In this document: positions 33,401-42,309 of the stretch, in pieces
Position numbering within the stretch: position 1 is the first letter of the stretch
Layout: the number at the start of each line of letters is the position of its first letter
From: Chloroflexi bacterium 54-19
Lineage (GTDB): Bacteria > Chloroflexota > Chloroflexia > Chloroheliales > Chloroheliaceae
Direction: 5' to 3'
DNA length: 53,486 bases
Assembly: GCA_001898225.1 (NCBI GenBank)
Contig: MKTJ01000061.1
Span: 48,879-102,364 of the forward strand
The notes under the pieces: model-generated
Database searches by the model: none
What the model was told of the DNA's origin: nothing
What the model saw: only the letters and a program-made list of their open reading frames with translations
Translations under genes and position numbers: made by a program

Positions 33401-34750
33401 ATGTCGCAAACTGAAAACCAACCTATCTACGCCGACCAACTGGTCGCCCTGCTGGAAAAAGCGGTCCAGGGCGCGTGGGCGGACCTGCCAAAATTAAAGG
33501 GCTGGCGTTTCGATGTTTCCGAGGGACGCTCGGTATCGCTCTCCATCGTGGATAACAAGCTCGGCAGCGTTTACGGTCCGGCCACGGCCCGCGATAGTCT
33601 GAGTGGAGGGCTGTATCTTATCTGGGACGACGAGAAACGCTCGAACGGCTCGATTGACCGGCTGACCGTCCCCGAATTCGAGATGCGGCTGCGAGAGTGG
33701 CGTAACAGCGCCTATACCGACGAACGCGCCCCCGATATTCGCCAGCCCGACCCTACCTATCCCGTAGTGGAGATGTACGACCCCCAGCTTGAACCCCTGG
33801 TGCAGGGCGAAACCGAACTGCTTTTCAAAATCTTGCAGGCCGGGGAAAAAGAGTTGCGGGGCGCGGGCGGGGTGGAGTTCCTAGACGCCGGGGCCAGCGC
33901 CAGCAGCAGTCGCCGCTTTCTGCGCAATTCGAAAGGGCTGAATGTCTCGTATCCGAGCAGCATGTTCAACTATTCTTTCTACGCCGACAGTCTTTACGGC
34001 AACGGCTATAGCAAACGCCGCCTTGCCCCCGAAGAAGAACTGGGCCGTGTCCTGGCGGACGTGCGGGAAGTGACCGCCGAGCTTAAAAAGACGGGGAGTT
34101 TCCAAGCCAATCCCACCGGGAGCCGGGTAGTGCTGGATACCGGGCTGGCCGGGTCGTTCGTCGGGCAGTATATCGGCGGCAACCTTTCGGGGAGCGGCGT
34201 GGCAAACCGCCAGTCAGCCTACAGCCTGGACGACTTCAAAGAAAATAAACAGGTCATCCGGCAGGATATTTCGCTGGTGATAGACGGCACCCGGCCTTTC
34301 GAAACCAGCGCCAGCCGCGTCACCTCGGAAGGTATTCCGGGTGGGCGGGGACCGCTTATCGAGCGAGGCAAACTGATTACCCCGGCCCTCGACCTCAAAT
34401 ATGCCGGGATTACCGGGTTCCCACCGACCATAGGCGGCGGCCTCTATATCGAGATTGACGACGGCGGCCAGCGCCAGAGTTTTAAGGACCTGGTCGAGCA
34501 GGTGGACAACGGTCTCCTGATTTACTCGGTCCTGGGCATGCACACCCAGGACAGTACCAGTGGCCGTTTTTCACTCTCCGCGCCGCGCTGCCTGGTCATC
34601 CGGGACGGTCACCTGGAAGGGCAGATAAAAGCGACGATTAGCGGCAATTTCTTTGATAACATCAATGATACCCGGACTCGCTTCGGCTGGGACCCGCACG
34701 AAGACAACCCGGCGATGGAAATCACCTGCCAGGTGGTTGTCGAAGCCTGA
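33401..34750 (+). CDS. TldD/PmbA-family protein lacking the zinc motif (TldE/PmbA type)
   Basis: 449 residues from ATG 33401, which follows TTGGAGGAGCC, an excellent ribosome binding site inside the end of the upstream gene. It has the family fold (SLSIVDNKLGSVYG, then ISLVIDGTRPFETSAS and ITGFPPTIGG) but no HExxxH, as expected for the non-catalytic TldE/PmbA half of the heterodimer. Gene order and one-base spacing support a complex with the preceding TldD. It converges on umuC with 82 bases between and no convincing terminator. Confidence 0.88.
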   Translation: MSQTENQPIYADQLVALLEKAVQGAWADLPKLKGWRFDVSEGRSVSLSIVDNKLGSVYGPATARDSLSGGLYLIWDDEKRSNGSIDRLTVPEFEMRLREWRNSAYTDERAPDIRQPDPTYPVVEMYDPQLEPLVQGETELLFKILQAGEKELRGAGGVEFLDAGASASSSRRFLRNSKGLNVSYPSSMFNYSFYADSLYGNGYSKRRLAPEEELGRVLADVREVTAELKKTGSFQANPTGSRVVLDTGLAGSFVGQYIGGNLSGSGVANRQSAYSLDDFKENKQVIRQDISLVIDGTRPFETSASRVTSEGIPGGRGPLIERGKLITPALDLKYAGITGFPPTIGGGLYIEIDDGGQRQSFKDLVEQVDNGLLIYSVLGMHTQDSTSGRFSLSAPRCLVIRDGHLEGQIKATISGNFFDNINDTRTRFGWDPHEDNPAMEITCQVVVEA

Positions 34751-34832
34751 GCCGGGCTGTAAACCGGGCGCGAAAAACAGGGGAATTAACAAGCAACGGG
34801 GCGCCAGGGTTAAACAAAGTAGCCTGGTGAGA

Positions 34833-36134
34833 CTACTCGGTGATTTCGAGGATTTCGTCCCAGCGGGTGGTATAGCGGCGAGACAGCTTCTCCCGGCGCA
34901 TACCCCAGTCCGGGCGGGCCCCGACCGGCCCGACCCGGAGCGTACTCTGGCCCATCGTTTTGTTAACCCGGTCGACCGTGAGCATAAGCTGGCGGTTGCG
35001 TTCGATAATCTCCGGGCCGCCCTCGCCTTCGCCAAAAAGGTTTAGCTGGCGGCAGCTATCCGGCACCAGGTCCATGACCATCACCCCGGCTTTCTGATAC
35101 TTGAAGCCAGGCCGGTAAATCTTTTCGAGAGCGCGCCGGGCGTGCTTGACCAGTTCGGGCGTGTAGGCGGTCGGTTGGGGCAGGCGCAAAGTCACCGCGT
35201 TCGCGTAACGCTCGCCGTGCGAGGCAAAGTGGCTGGTGTTAATAAAAACTTCCAGCCGCGAGGCCACCGAATGTTGCGCCCGGAGTTTTTCGCCCAGCCG
35301 GGTAACATAGAGCGTGACCGCCTCGGTCAACTCCTCCAAACTTTCGATAAGCCGCCCGAAACCCCGCGAGGTGATGATGGTCTTCTTAGCCGGGGGCGTC
35401 ATCTCACGCGGCAGACAGGGAATACCCCGCAGCTCCCAGGCCGTCCTCAACCCCGTAATGGTCAGGTTTTTTAGCAGCCAACCGTCCGGCATCTCCTTGA
35501 GGTCGTAGGCCGTATAGACGCCGTGCTGTTGCAAAAATTGGGTCCGCCGCCGCCCGATACCCCATACATCCCCGACCGGCACCTTTGAAAGCAATTCGTC
35601 CAGTTCGGGCTGCGAGAAATGGAGGAGGTTGCAGACCCCTTCCTCCTTAAATTCGGGATTCTTCTTGGCCTGGTGGTTGGCAAGTTTTGCCAGGGTCTTG
35701 GTCTGGCTCAGCCCGACCGAAACCGGGATACCGGTATGCCGGGTGACGGTCTGGCGCATTTTAACGGCGTGGCGGTCCAACTCCGCCGGGCTGAAACCGG
35801 GCAGCCAGACGAAAGCCTCGTCTATCGAATAGCGTTCCACTTCCGGGGCCAGCGTTTCGAGGGTAGACATCACCCGGTGGCTCATCGTGCCGTAGAGGGT
35901 ATAGTTAGACGACCAGGTTTCCACGTGATGTTTTCTTATCAGGTCGCGTATTTGAAAGACCGGCACCCCCATCGCGATGCCGAGGTCTTTGGCTTCCTGG
36001 GAGCGAGCCACCACGCAGCCGTCATTGTTCGATAACACCACGACCGGCTTACCTAACAGCGCCGGGTTAAAGACCCGTTCGCACGAAACATAAAAATTAT
36101 TCGCGTCAACCAGGGCGACCGGGGACTGTGCCAT
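34833..36134 (-). CDS. umuC: Y-family DNA polymerase UmuC (Pol V catalytic subunit)
   Basis: 433 residues, start ATG 36134 preceded by GAGGTGAGGTGA. Catalytic palm acids are visible in VALVDANNFYVSCE (D10) and YSIDEAFVWLPG. The little-finger end LVPDSCRQLNLFGEGE contains QLNLF (residues 363-367), the classic sliding-clamp motif, and the tail has RRYTTRWDEI as in E. coli UmuC. With UmuD' it makes a low-fidelity polymerase for replication past lesions. It is 9 bases after umuD on the minus strand and is surely part of the same SOS operon. Confidence 0.95.
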   Translation of the reverse strand: MAQSPVALVDANNFYVSCERVFNPALLGKPVVVLSNNDGCVVARSQEAKDLGIAMGVPVFQIRDLIRKHHVETWSSNYTLYGTMSHRVMSTLETLAPEVERYSIDEAFVWLPGFSPAELDRHAVKMRQTVTRHTGIPVSVGLSQTKTLAKLANHQAKKNPEFKEEGVCNLLHFSQPELDELLSKVPVGDVWGIGRRRTQFLQQHGVYTAYDLKEMPDGWLLKNLTITGLRTAWELRGIPCLPREMTPPAKKTIITSRGFGRLIESLEELTEAVTLYVTRLGEKLRAQHSVASRLEVFINTSHFASHGERYANAVTLRLPQPTAYTPELVKHARRALEKIYRPGFKYQKAGVMVMDLVPDSCRQLNLFGEGEGGPEIIERNRQLMLTVDRVNKTMGQSTLRVGPVGARPDWGMRREKLSRRYTTRWDEILEITE

Positions 36135-36143
36135 AGCGTCACC

Positions 36144-36632
36144 TCACCTCAGATGCCGGGCGATGTGGTGGGTCAGGGCCGATTTTTTGCTCATTACGCG
36201 CACGGTCGACACCACCACGCCCCAGACTTCAAAGCCCATATACTCGTTAATTACGATAGGCGGATAATCTTCGTTCTCGGCTACCAGCATCAGGGGTTGG
36301 CCGGGCTTATTGCTGTAGCGTTTGACCGTAAACCCCCCATCAAGCAGGGCCACCACAATCGAGCCGTCCTGGGGCTCGACCGCCCGGTCTATCACCAGGA
36401 CATCCCCCGGCAGAATCCCGGCGTTTATCATGGAAAGGCCGGTCGCCCTGGCGAAAAAGGTCGCGTTGGGGTGCTGGATACACAGGTCGTTGAGGTCAAG
36501 CTGCATTTCGATATAGTCGTCGGCAGGGCTGGGGAAACCCGCCGCCACCCGCCCGGCAAAGAAAGGCACTCGCAGGCGCGGTAGCCCTTCCTGGTAACGC
36601 AAACGATACAACTCAGCCGGATCAATTTCCAC
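36144..36632 (-). CDS. umuD: UmuD, S24-type autoprotease
   Basis: 162 residues from a GTG at 36632 with AGAGGGA upstream. The cleavage site is Ala31-Gly32 in RVAAGFPSPADDYIE (Cys-Gly in E. coli), the nucleophile is S67 in ATGLSMI, and the general base is K104 in GFTVKRYS; all three are shifted by exactly seven residues from E. coli UmuD. RecA filaments trigger self-cleavage to UmuD', the partner of UmuC. An SOS-type box lies about 100 bases upstream. A LexA paralogue is excluded by the missing HTH domain. Confidence 0.94.
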   Translation of the reverse strand: MEIDPAELYRLRYQEGLPRLRVPFFAGRVAAGFPSPADDYIEMQLDLNDLCIQHPNATFFARATGLSMINAGILPGDVLVIDRAVEPQDGSIVVALLDGGFTVKRYSNKPGQPLMLVAENEDYPPIVINEYMGFEVWGVVVSTVRVMSKKSALTHHIARHLR

Positions 36633-36734
36633 TGGAGTCCCTCTTTCTATGGTCTAGGCGCGGCACCTTATACGTCTTTTGCAGATAGGCATGGCAAGCC
36701 CCTTTGCAGCGGCTTTTTTATTCTGCCCAAAATA

Positions 36735-36746
36735 GAACGTATGTAC
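36735..36746 (-). promoter_or_regulatory. LexA-type SOS box upstream of umuDC
   Basis: GAACGTATGTAC (36735-36746) matches the Gram-positive SOS pattern GAACN4GTTC with one mismatch in the second arm. Flanking AT-rich sequence on the minus strand offers TTACTT and TATTTT as promoter elements around it. Position, about 100 bases upstream of umuD, fits LexA control of damage response. LexA itself is not in this window. Confidence 0.6.
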
Positions 36747-36900
36747 TATTAAGAAAGTAACACATCTTCCGGGAAAAAACAATAATCTTTTGCAGGAATT
36801 GCGTGATAGAAAAGGGAATCCAGGACCAATGGGCCTGTTTAACTATTTTTAGTAAATATTATCTAACCGGCCTTTTTTAATAGCGGCAGGGATTTATAAA

Positions 36901-36909
36901 TGCTAAAAT
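36901..36909 (+). promoter_or_regulatory. Extended -10 element of the pcrA operon
   Basis: TGCTAAAAT gives a TG-n-TAAAAT extended -10, 120 bases upstream of pcrA's TTG. No matching -35 is visible, as is common for extended -10 promoters. It would drive pcrA, rnc and the esterase. Confidence 0.35.
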
Positions 36910-37028
36910 AAAGCCAGATTTTATAACCCAGACTTCACCGTAGCCGCCTGGCCCGGCGTTAAACCGAGTTATTTAGCGCCAACGCTTTACCTGTTGTAAG
37001 TCGCGCCTTAAATTAAGAGGAATTTAGA

Positions 37029-39521
37029 TTGTCCGACGAGTACGATTACATACCTGAGCCCGATTACGAACCGGAATACGATTTCGACGACCGACCGCCC
37101 GTCAAATCCCTGCTGGAAGGGCTTAACCCGGTCCAGCGCGAGGCGGCCTCGACCATCGAAGGGCCGGTCCTAATCCTGGCCGGACCGGGCAGCGGCAAGA
37201 CCCGCGTCCTGACCCACCGCATCGCCTACATGATTAGCGAGGCCCGGCCCCGCATAGACCCGCACCGGATTATGGCGGTCACTTTTACCAACAAAGCCGC
37301 CCGCGAAATGCGCGAACGCCTCGAAAAGCTGATTAAAGTCCAGTTCGGCGAAGGCAGCGAGGTTGCCAAGTACCTGACCGTCGGCACTTTCCACTCGGTC
37401 TGCGTCCGCATCCTGCGCGTCGAGGCGACCAATATCGGTCTCGACCGCAACTTTGCCATCTATGACGATAGCGACCAGTTGTCGATAATCAAACAGGCCA
37501 TGTCGGCCATCGGGGTCAGCGACAAACAGTACAGCCCCCGCGCCATCCTCAGCCGTATCAGCAGCGCCAAAAGCAACCTGATAAACCCGGCGGAATTTCA
37601 AAAAATCGCCCGCGAATACTTTGAGGAAATCGTCGCCCGCATCTACCCGCGTTACCAGGAACTTTTGCGGATTAACCGGGCCCTCGACTTCGACGACCTG
37701 ATTAACGTCACGGTCCAACTGTTCCAGGAGCGGCCCGATGTCCTCGAACGCTACCAGGAACGCTACCGCTACCTGATGGTGGACGAGTACCAGGACACGA
37801 ACATGGTCCAGTACAAGCTGGTGAGTTTACTGGCCGGGAAATATAAGAACCTCTGCGTGGTAGGCGACGAGAACCAGTCCATCTACGGCTGGCGTTCGGC
37901 GGATATTCGCAACATTCTCGAATTCGAAACCGATTACCCCGAAGCTAAAGTTATCGCCCTGGAGCAGAACTACCGCAGCACCCAGGTCATTCTCGACGCG
38001 GCGACCGGCCTTATCCAGTCCAACACCCAGCGCAAGAACAAAAAGCTCTGGACCGAAAACGGGGTCGGCAAGGCCATCCAGGTCTTTGAAGCCTACAACG
38101 AGATGGAAGAGGCCAACTACGTCGTCAACGAAGTCGAGCGACTGCTCTCGCGCAACGAAATAAAGAAGTATAACGAGGTCGCCCTGCTCTACCGCACCAA
38201 CGCCCAGAGCCAGAACCTTGAAAGAACCTTCGTAATGCGGGGTATTCCCTACCAGATTATCGGCGGTTTGCGCTTCTACGAACGCAAAGAGGTCAAGGAT
38301 ACCCTGGCCTACCTGCGCCTGATAAACAGCCCCTACGACGGCATGAGCTTTAACCGGATTATGGTCAATACCCCCAGCGGTAAGGGCATCGGGCCGAAAT
38401 CCATCACCGACCTGACCGTCTGGGCCCAGGGCATGGATTTGCCGGTCTATGTCGGGCTGCAACTGTTGCAAAGCGCCGAGGCCGACGAACAGGAACGCAA
38501 GCGCACCGGGCAACCCGCCCCCGAAGAAGATATTTTGCCGCCTATCAGCCTGGCCCCCAAAATAAGGTCGGCCCTGTTCGATTTCGTAAATATGCTGGAA
38601 GGTTTTATAACCGCCAAAGATTCCAACGAAATGAAGTTGCCCGATTTTCTCGATTACGTCCTGAAGAAGACCGGCTACGAACAGACCCTGCGCGACGGCA
38701 GCACCGAGGGCGACGAACGCTGGGAAAACATCCAGCAGCTAAAGAACGTGACCGCCGATTTTGCCCACCTGCCGCTATCCGAGGCCCTGGCGGCCTTCCT
38801 GGAAGACGTGGCGCTGGTGGCGGACGTGGATAAGTACGACCCCCAGGCCGACGCCGTGACCATGATTACCTTGCACGCCGCCAAGGGGTTGGAATTCCCG
38901 GTCGTCTTTATCCTCGGTCTGGAAGAAAATATCCTGCCGCACAGCCGTTCCCTCGAACGAGAGAACGACCTCGAAGAAGAACGCCGCCTGCTCTATGTAG
39001 GTATCACCCGCGCCATGCGGCGGCTCTACCTGGTCTATGCCTTCCGGCGAACCGTCTTCGGTAACCCCCAGGCCAGCAAACCCTCGCGCTTCCTGGCCGA
39101 AATCCCGCCGAACCTGATAAAAGGGCGCGACCAGAAAGCGGCCAGCGTCAGCGCGAACGGCCAGACCGGGATGTTCGGGAGCAGCCCGACCCGGTGGGGT
39201 TCTTCCAATTCCGGCAGCACCTACCGGAGCGGCAACAACAGCCCGTCCTACGGCTCAAATGGACGTTCTACTACTGGGGCCAACCCGAACCGGTTAGGGC
39301 TGGGGGCTTCCCGGCCCGGCAGCGCTCCCGAAAGCCGGACCCCTTCGACCAATGGCGGCCTGCAATTCAAGGCGGGCGAGAAAGTCTTGCACGCCAAGTT
39401 CGGCAAAGGCATGGTGGTCAGCAGCAAGGCCAGCGGCAACGACGAGGAAGTGACGGTCGCTTTCGACGGGCAGGGTATCAAACGGCTGATGGCTAGTTTC
39501 GCCAATTTGCAGAAACAATAA
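37029..39521 (+). CDS. pcrA: UvrD/PcrA-type 3'-5' DNA helicase
   Basis: 830 residues from TTG 37029 with AAGAGG upstream. The N-terminus is acidic (about 25 residues). Then follow the Q-motif LNPVQREA, Walker A AGPGSGKT (51-58), GTFHSVCVRIL, Walker B MVDEYQDTN, GDENQSIYGWR, LEQNYRS, and motif VI-like RLLYVGITRAMRRLYL. About residues 705-780 are Gly/Ser/Asn-rich disordered linker, and the last 50 residues (FKAGEKVLHAKFGKGMVV) form the Tudor-like domain that binds RNA polymerase in PcrA/UvrD. Known roles are nucleotide excision repair, removal of RecA and stalled polymerase. First gene of the pcrA-rnc-esterase run. Confidence 0.95.
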   Translation: MSDEYDYIPEPDYEPEYDFDDRPPVKSLLEGLNPVQREAASTIEGPVLILAGPGSGKTRVLTHRIAYMISEARPRIDPHRIMAVTFTNKAAREMRERLEKLIKVQFGEGSEVAKYLTVGTFHSVCVRILRVEATNIGLDRNFAIYDDSDQLSIIKQAMSAIGVSDKQYSPRAILSRISSAKSNLINPAEFQKIAREYFEEIVARIYPRYQELLRINRALDFDDLINVTVQLFQERPDVLERYQERYRYLMVDEYQDTNMVQYKLVSLLAGKYKNLCVVGDENQSIYGWRSADIRNILEFETDYPEAKVIALEQNYRSTQVILDAATGLIQSNTQRKNKKLWTENGVGKAIQVFEAYNEMEEANYVVNEVERLLSRNEIKKYNEVALLYRTNAQSQNLERTFVMRGIPYQIIGGLRFYERKEVKDTLAYLRLINSPYDGMSFNRIMVNTPSGKGIGPKSITDLTVWAQGMDLPVYVGLQLLQSAEADEQERKRTGQPAPEEDILPPISLAPKIRSALFDFVNMLEGFITAKDSNEMKLPDFLDYVLKKTGYEQTLRDGSTEGDERWENIQQLKNVTADFAHLPLSEALAAFLEDVALVADVDKYDPQADAVTMITLHAAKGLEFPVVFILGLEENILPHSRSLERENDLEEERRLLYVGITRAMRRLYLVYAFRRTVFGNPQASKPSRFLAEIPPNLIKGRDQKAASVSANGQTGMFGSSPTRWGSSNSGSTYRSGNNSPSYGSNGRSTTGANPNRLGLGASRPGSAPESRTPSTNGGLQFKAGEKVLHAKFGKGMVVSSKASGNDEEVTVAFDGQGIKRLMASFANLQKQ

Positions 39522-39525
39522 CCCT

Positions 39526-40326
39526 ATGACAACGCCGCACCACCGGTTTCATCACCCGCCTGTAGAGGGCCTGGAAAAACAGCTTGGGGTTACCTTTGAA
39601 AACCGCAACCTGCTGCACCTGGCCCTGGTCCACCGCTCCTACCTCAACGAGCGCAACAACGCCACCGAATCAAACGAACGGCTGGAATTCCTGGGAGACG
39701 CGGTCCTCAGCCTGGTCGTGGCCGACTATCTTTTCCGGCAATTCCCCGACCGGCCCGAAGGCGAACTGACCGACCTGCGGAGCGCCCTGGTGCGGCGGGA
39801 AACCCTGGCTAAATGGGCCGCCCAACTGCAAATCGGCCAGTATCTTTACCTGGGCAAAGGTGAGGACCAGACCGGCGGGCGCAGCCGGGCTTTGACGCTT
39901 GCCAGCGCCTTCGAGGCTATCCTGGGCGCGATTTATCTCGAACGCGGCCACTCCGAGGCGGCAAACTGGCTCCTGCCCCTGGTCGAAAAAGAGTTGGTGG
40001 AAATCCTGACCGAAGGCCGCCACTACGACTACAAAGGGCTGCTGCAAAAAGCCGCCCAGAAAACCTTCCACACCACCCCGACCTACCAGGTAGTCAGCGA
40101 ACGCGGCCTCGAACACGAACGTATCTTTGAAATCGAAGCCCGGTTGGGCGGGCGTACCCTGGGCCGGGGCGAGGGTTCCACCAAACTAATCGCCCAGCAG
40201 ACCGCCGCCAGGGTGGCCCTACCGGTCCTGCAAGCCTGGATAGCCGAACTCCCGGCGGAAACCGGACCACAAGAAGAAACCGGAAAAGAAAGTGAGAAGC
40301 CGTCAAATGAAAGCAAGCCGGTTTAA
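39526..40326 (+). CDS. rnc: Ribonuclease III
   Basis: 266 residues, ATG 4 bases after the pcrA stop. The signature ERLEFLGDAVL (51-61) supplies E54 and D58; a C-terminal double-stranded RNA-binding domain (DYKGLLQKAAQ to AARVALPVLQAW) follows, then a charged tail. The enzyme cuts double-stranded RNA in rRNA processing and mRNA control. Aligning to E. coli (offset 13) places E117 at E130, but D114, a metal ligand, is Ser127 in LTLASAFEAILGAIYLE. It is read from clear sequence and is not a frameshift. The gene lies directly after pcrA and overlaps the next gene. Confidence 0.95.
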   Translation: MTTPHHRFHHPPVEGLEKQLGVTFENRNLLHLALVHRSYLNERNNATESNERLEFLGDAVLSLVVADYLFRQFPDRPEGELTDLRSALVRRETLAKWAAQLQIGQYLYLGKGEDQTGGRSRALTLASAFEAILGAIYLERGHSEAANWLLPLVEKELVEILTEGRHYDYKGLLQKAAQKTFHTTPTYQVVSERGLEHERIFEIEARLGGRTLGRGEGSTKLIAQQTAARVALPVLQAWIAELPAETGPQEETGKESEKPSNESKPV

Positions 40327-41032
40327 AGCGGCGGGCCTGAATTGTATCGAGGTAACCCCGGATGATACCACCGGGCGCGACCTGCCCCTCTTTATCTGTA
40401 TGCATGGCCGGGGCGACCGGGCCGCAAGTTATGTAGACCTGGCCCCTATCATCAGTGAGGACGGAATCCGGTTTGTCTTCCCGGACGCACCCCTGCCCGT
40501 ACCGGGCGCTTACTACGAGTGGTTCCGGATTGACAATCCCAACCGGGTGGTAGCCGCGAAAGACGCTCGCGCGATGGTCACGAAACTGATTACGGAACTG
40601 CGCGAGAAATATCAAACTCCGGCCAACCGGGTAATCCTTGGTGGGTTCAGCCAGGGCGGTATGATGGCCTTTGAGGTGGGTTTGCGCTATCCCGAAAAAC
40701 TGGCGGGGTTGGCGGTAATGAGTGGCATGTTGCTGGCAAACGTTCCTCTCGACACTCAACCCGTGCGGTTCACCCATTATTACGAGCAAGACCAGGATTT
40801 AAAAGCGGCCCTCGAAGAAACCGCCCGCCGCCAGACCCCTATTTTTATCGCCCACGGCACCTACGACGCGGTGCTGCCCGTAGCGGGTGGCCGGTCCGCC
40901 CATAAACTGCTCAAAGACGCCGGGGTCAACGTCGAGTACTACGAATTCCCCGGCCAGCACGAAATTAGCCTGGAAGAACTCGTAGAACTCAAACAGTTCC
41001 TAACCAAGATTATGTCAAATACGACTAATTAA
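40307..41032 (+). CDS. Carboxylesterase / phospholipase-like alpha/beta hydrolase (YpfH-type)
   Basis: About 241 residues if read from the ATG at 40307; a GTG at 40292 would add five codons. Either way it overlaps the end of rnc. CMHGRGDRAASY holds the oxyanion residues, GGFSQGGMMAFE the nucleophile serine, HGTYDAVLPV the acid and GQHEI the histidine, the order of PF02230 enzymes (esterases and lysophospholipases). A cytoplasmic location is likely as no signal peptide is seen. The substrate is unknown. The overlap suggests translational coupling to rnc and thus the pcrA promoter. Confidence 0.88.
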   Translation: MKASRFKAAGLNCIEVTPDDTTGRDLPLFICMHGRGDRAASYVDLAPIISEDGIRFVFPDAPLPVPGAYYEWFRIDNPNRVVAAKDARAMVTKLITELREKYQTPANRVILGGFSQGGMMAFEVGLRYPEKLAGLAVMSGMLLANVPLDTQPVRFTHYYEQDQDLKAALEETARRQTPIFIAHGTYDAVLPVAGGRSAHKLLKDAGVNVEYYEFPGQHEISLEELVELKQFLTKIMSNTTN

Positions 41033-41069
41033 AAATACTATTGGGTATAGATAGATAGTAAGACTAGTA

Positions 41070-41107
41070 CATCCTGAGCGTAGCGAAGGATCTCCGGTCC
41101 GTTGGAC
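41070..41107 (+). repeat. Dispersed palindromic repeat, copy 1
   Basis: It starts CATCCTGAGCGTAGCGAAGG, where ATCCT and AGGAT arms face each other, then runs ATCTCCGGTCCGTTGGAC (41090-41107), which includes a GGTCC-GTT-GGACC hairpin completed at 41108. The last 18 bases recur exactly, inverted, at 46791-46808. It sits between the convergent esterase and YkgJ-like genes. Confidence 0.7.
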
Positions 41108-41138
41108 CATGTTACAGTCGCCAGTACGCAGGTAGTTA

Positions 41139-42305
41139 TTATTTCTTAGCGCCGGGTGGGGCTTTTGACGATACCTCTTCAAGCACCTGGGCCAGGGCCG
41201 AGGGGCTGGCGAGTTGGGCCAGCAGTTGCTCGGAAAGAAAATCGAGGGTTATTTCTTCTTCGGGCTGCCACAGGCCGCTCCTGACAGCCCGGCCCAACCA
41301 TTCCACGTTATAATAAGCCGAATAAAAGAGGTTTTCCAGGGCCGGAGAGGTCCGGGCGCAGTGATAGAGGCGGCAGAGCAAAGGCCGTCCCGCGTAGACG
41401 CTGCACAGACCCCGGCCATCCAGCGAAAGACAGGGCTTGCCCTCGGCGCTGGTGCCGTCCTTTTTGCGCATGAGCAGTTTTGGGGCGCTGGCAAGCGGTA
41501 AAGGTTCGCCCGGTTGGAGAGGGCGAGCCACCGTAAAGTTAGCCTGGGCCTCGGCCAGGGCCAGTTCCGGCTGGTGAGCGAACCGCTCGGCGTAGCGGGT
41601 CCGGGCCAGGCCGCGCAGGTCAAAGTAGGTCACCGGAATATCGCCATCGTGACAGCAGCGCCCACAACCGCCGCAGTCCTGGGCGCTCTGCCGCAAGCGG
41701 GTCAGTTTGGCCCGGCCCGCTCCGGCGCTCATCACTCCCAAAAATTTTCCCAGCGTAATCCGGGGGTCGAAGCTGCCGATTTTTAGCCCACCATCCGGCC
41801 TGACCAGCAGTTCCATTTTGGGTGAAGGAGGCCAGCCCGGCGCCAAGGGAGCCTTTAGCCGCCCGAAACCAAGCCGCAACATTTCCGCGAGACCCGAACG
41901 TACCGCCGCCAGGGAGTCGGTTTGCTTTTTAACCGGGACCATCTGCCCGAACTGAGGTGGGATGCCGGTATCGCCGACTTTCAAAGAGGGTTCGACCAGG
42001 CCGGGTACGGCAAAGCCGAGCGAAACCCCGGCCACGCCTTCGATATGGGGGCCGTCCGAGGTAAGGTGGACGAACAGGGAAAGATTATTTGCCAGGGCCA
42101 GGTCGAGCAGCGGACCGCCGTAATCGTAGTAAGCCAGGAAGGGCGGCGAGGCGCACAGGAAAGACACTTTCCCCGCGACCTCGTTAGCGCCCAGAATCCA
42201 GCAAGCCGGGTTCTCGCCATGCTCGGCCAGGGCCTGCCGGGCCGCTTCAAGCATAAGAGGCGCTGGCCCGCTCTTTCCGGTAACTTTTTTCTCTTTGGAA
42301 GACAT
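41139..42305 (-). CDS. YkgJ-family zinc/iron-chelating cysteine cluster protein with long N-terminal region
   Basis: 388 residues from ATG 42305. The cluster CGGCGRCC (C211, C214, C217, C218) and, about 80 residues later, PCLSLDGRGLCSVYAGRP followed by LLCR form the PF03692 metal-binding signature. Most YkgJ proteins are much shorter; here residues 1-200 form an extra region of unknown kind that ends in a basic stretch (GRAKLTRLRQS). Function of the family is unclear and is proposed to involve metal binding. It follows RNase J on the same strand, separated by a 25-base-arm inverted repeat, and ends beside a repeat element. Confidence 0.8.
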   Translation of the reverse strand: MSSKEKKVTGKSGPAPLMLEAARQALAEHGENPACWILGANEVAGKVSFLCASPPFLAYYDYGGPLLDLALANNLSLFVHLTSDGPHIEGVAGVSLGFAVPGLVEPSLKVGDTGIPPQFGQMVPVKKQTDSLAAVRSGLAEMLRLGFGRLKAPLAPGWPPSPKMELLVRPDGGLKIGSFDPRITLGKFLGVMSAGAGRAKLTRLRQSAQDCGGCGRCCHDGDIPVTYFDLRGLARTRYAERFAHQPELALAEAQANFTVARPLQPGEPLPLASAPKLLMRKKDGTSAEGKPCLSLDGRGLCSVYAGRPLLCRLYHCARTSPALENLFYSAYYNVEWLGRAVRSGLWQPEEEITLDFLSEQLLAQLASPSALAQVLEEVSSKAPPGAKK

Positions 42306-42309
42306 AATT

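Larger units (their letters stand above)
36633..37028. other. Divergent region between umuDC and pcrA
   Basis: 396 bases. It contains the SOS box for umuDC, and on the + strand an extended -10 TGCTAAAAT at 36901-36909 that could serve pcrA, although no good -35 precedes it. The middle (36780-36880) is AT-rich with no further recognisable structure. No gene is apparent. Confidence 0.5.

Noticed and set aside
36696..36719. AAGCC-loop-GGCTT followed by six T on the + strand, terminator-like
   Set aside because: No + strand gene ends upstream; the 5-base stem is short and it lies inside the umuD leader, so it is probably chance.
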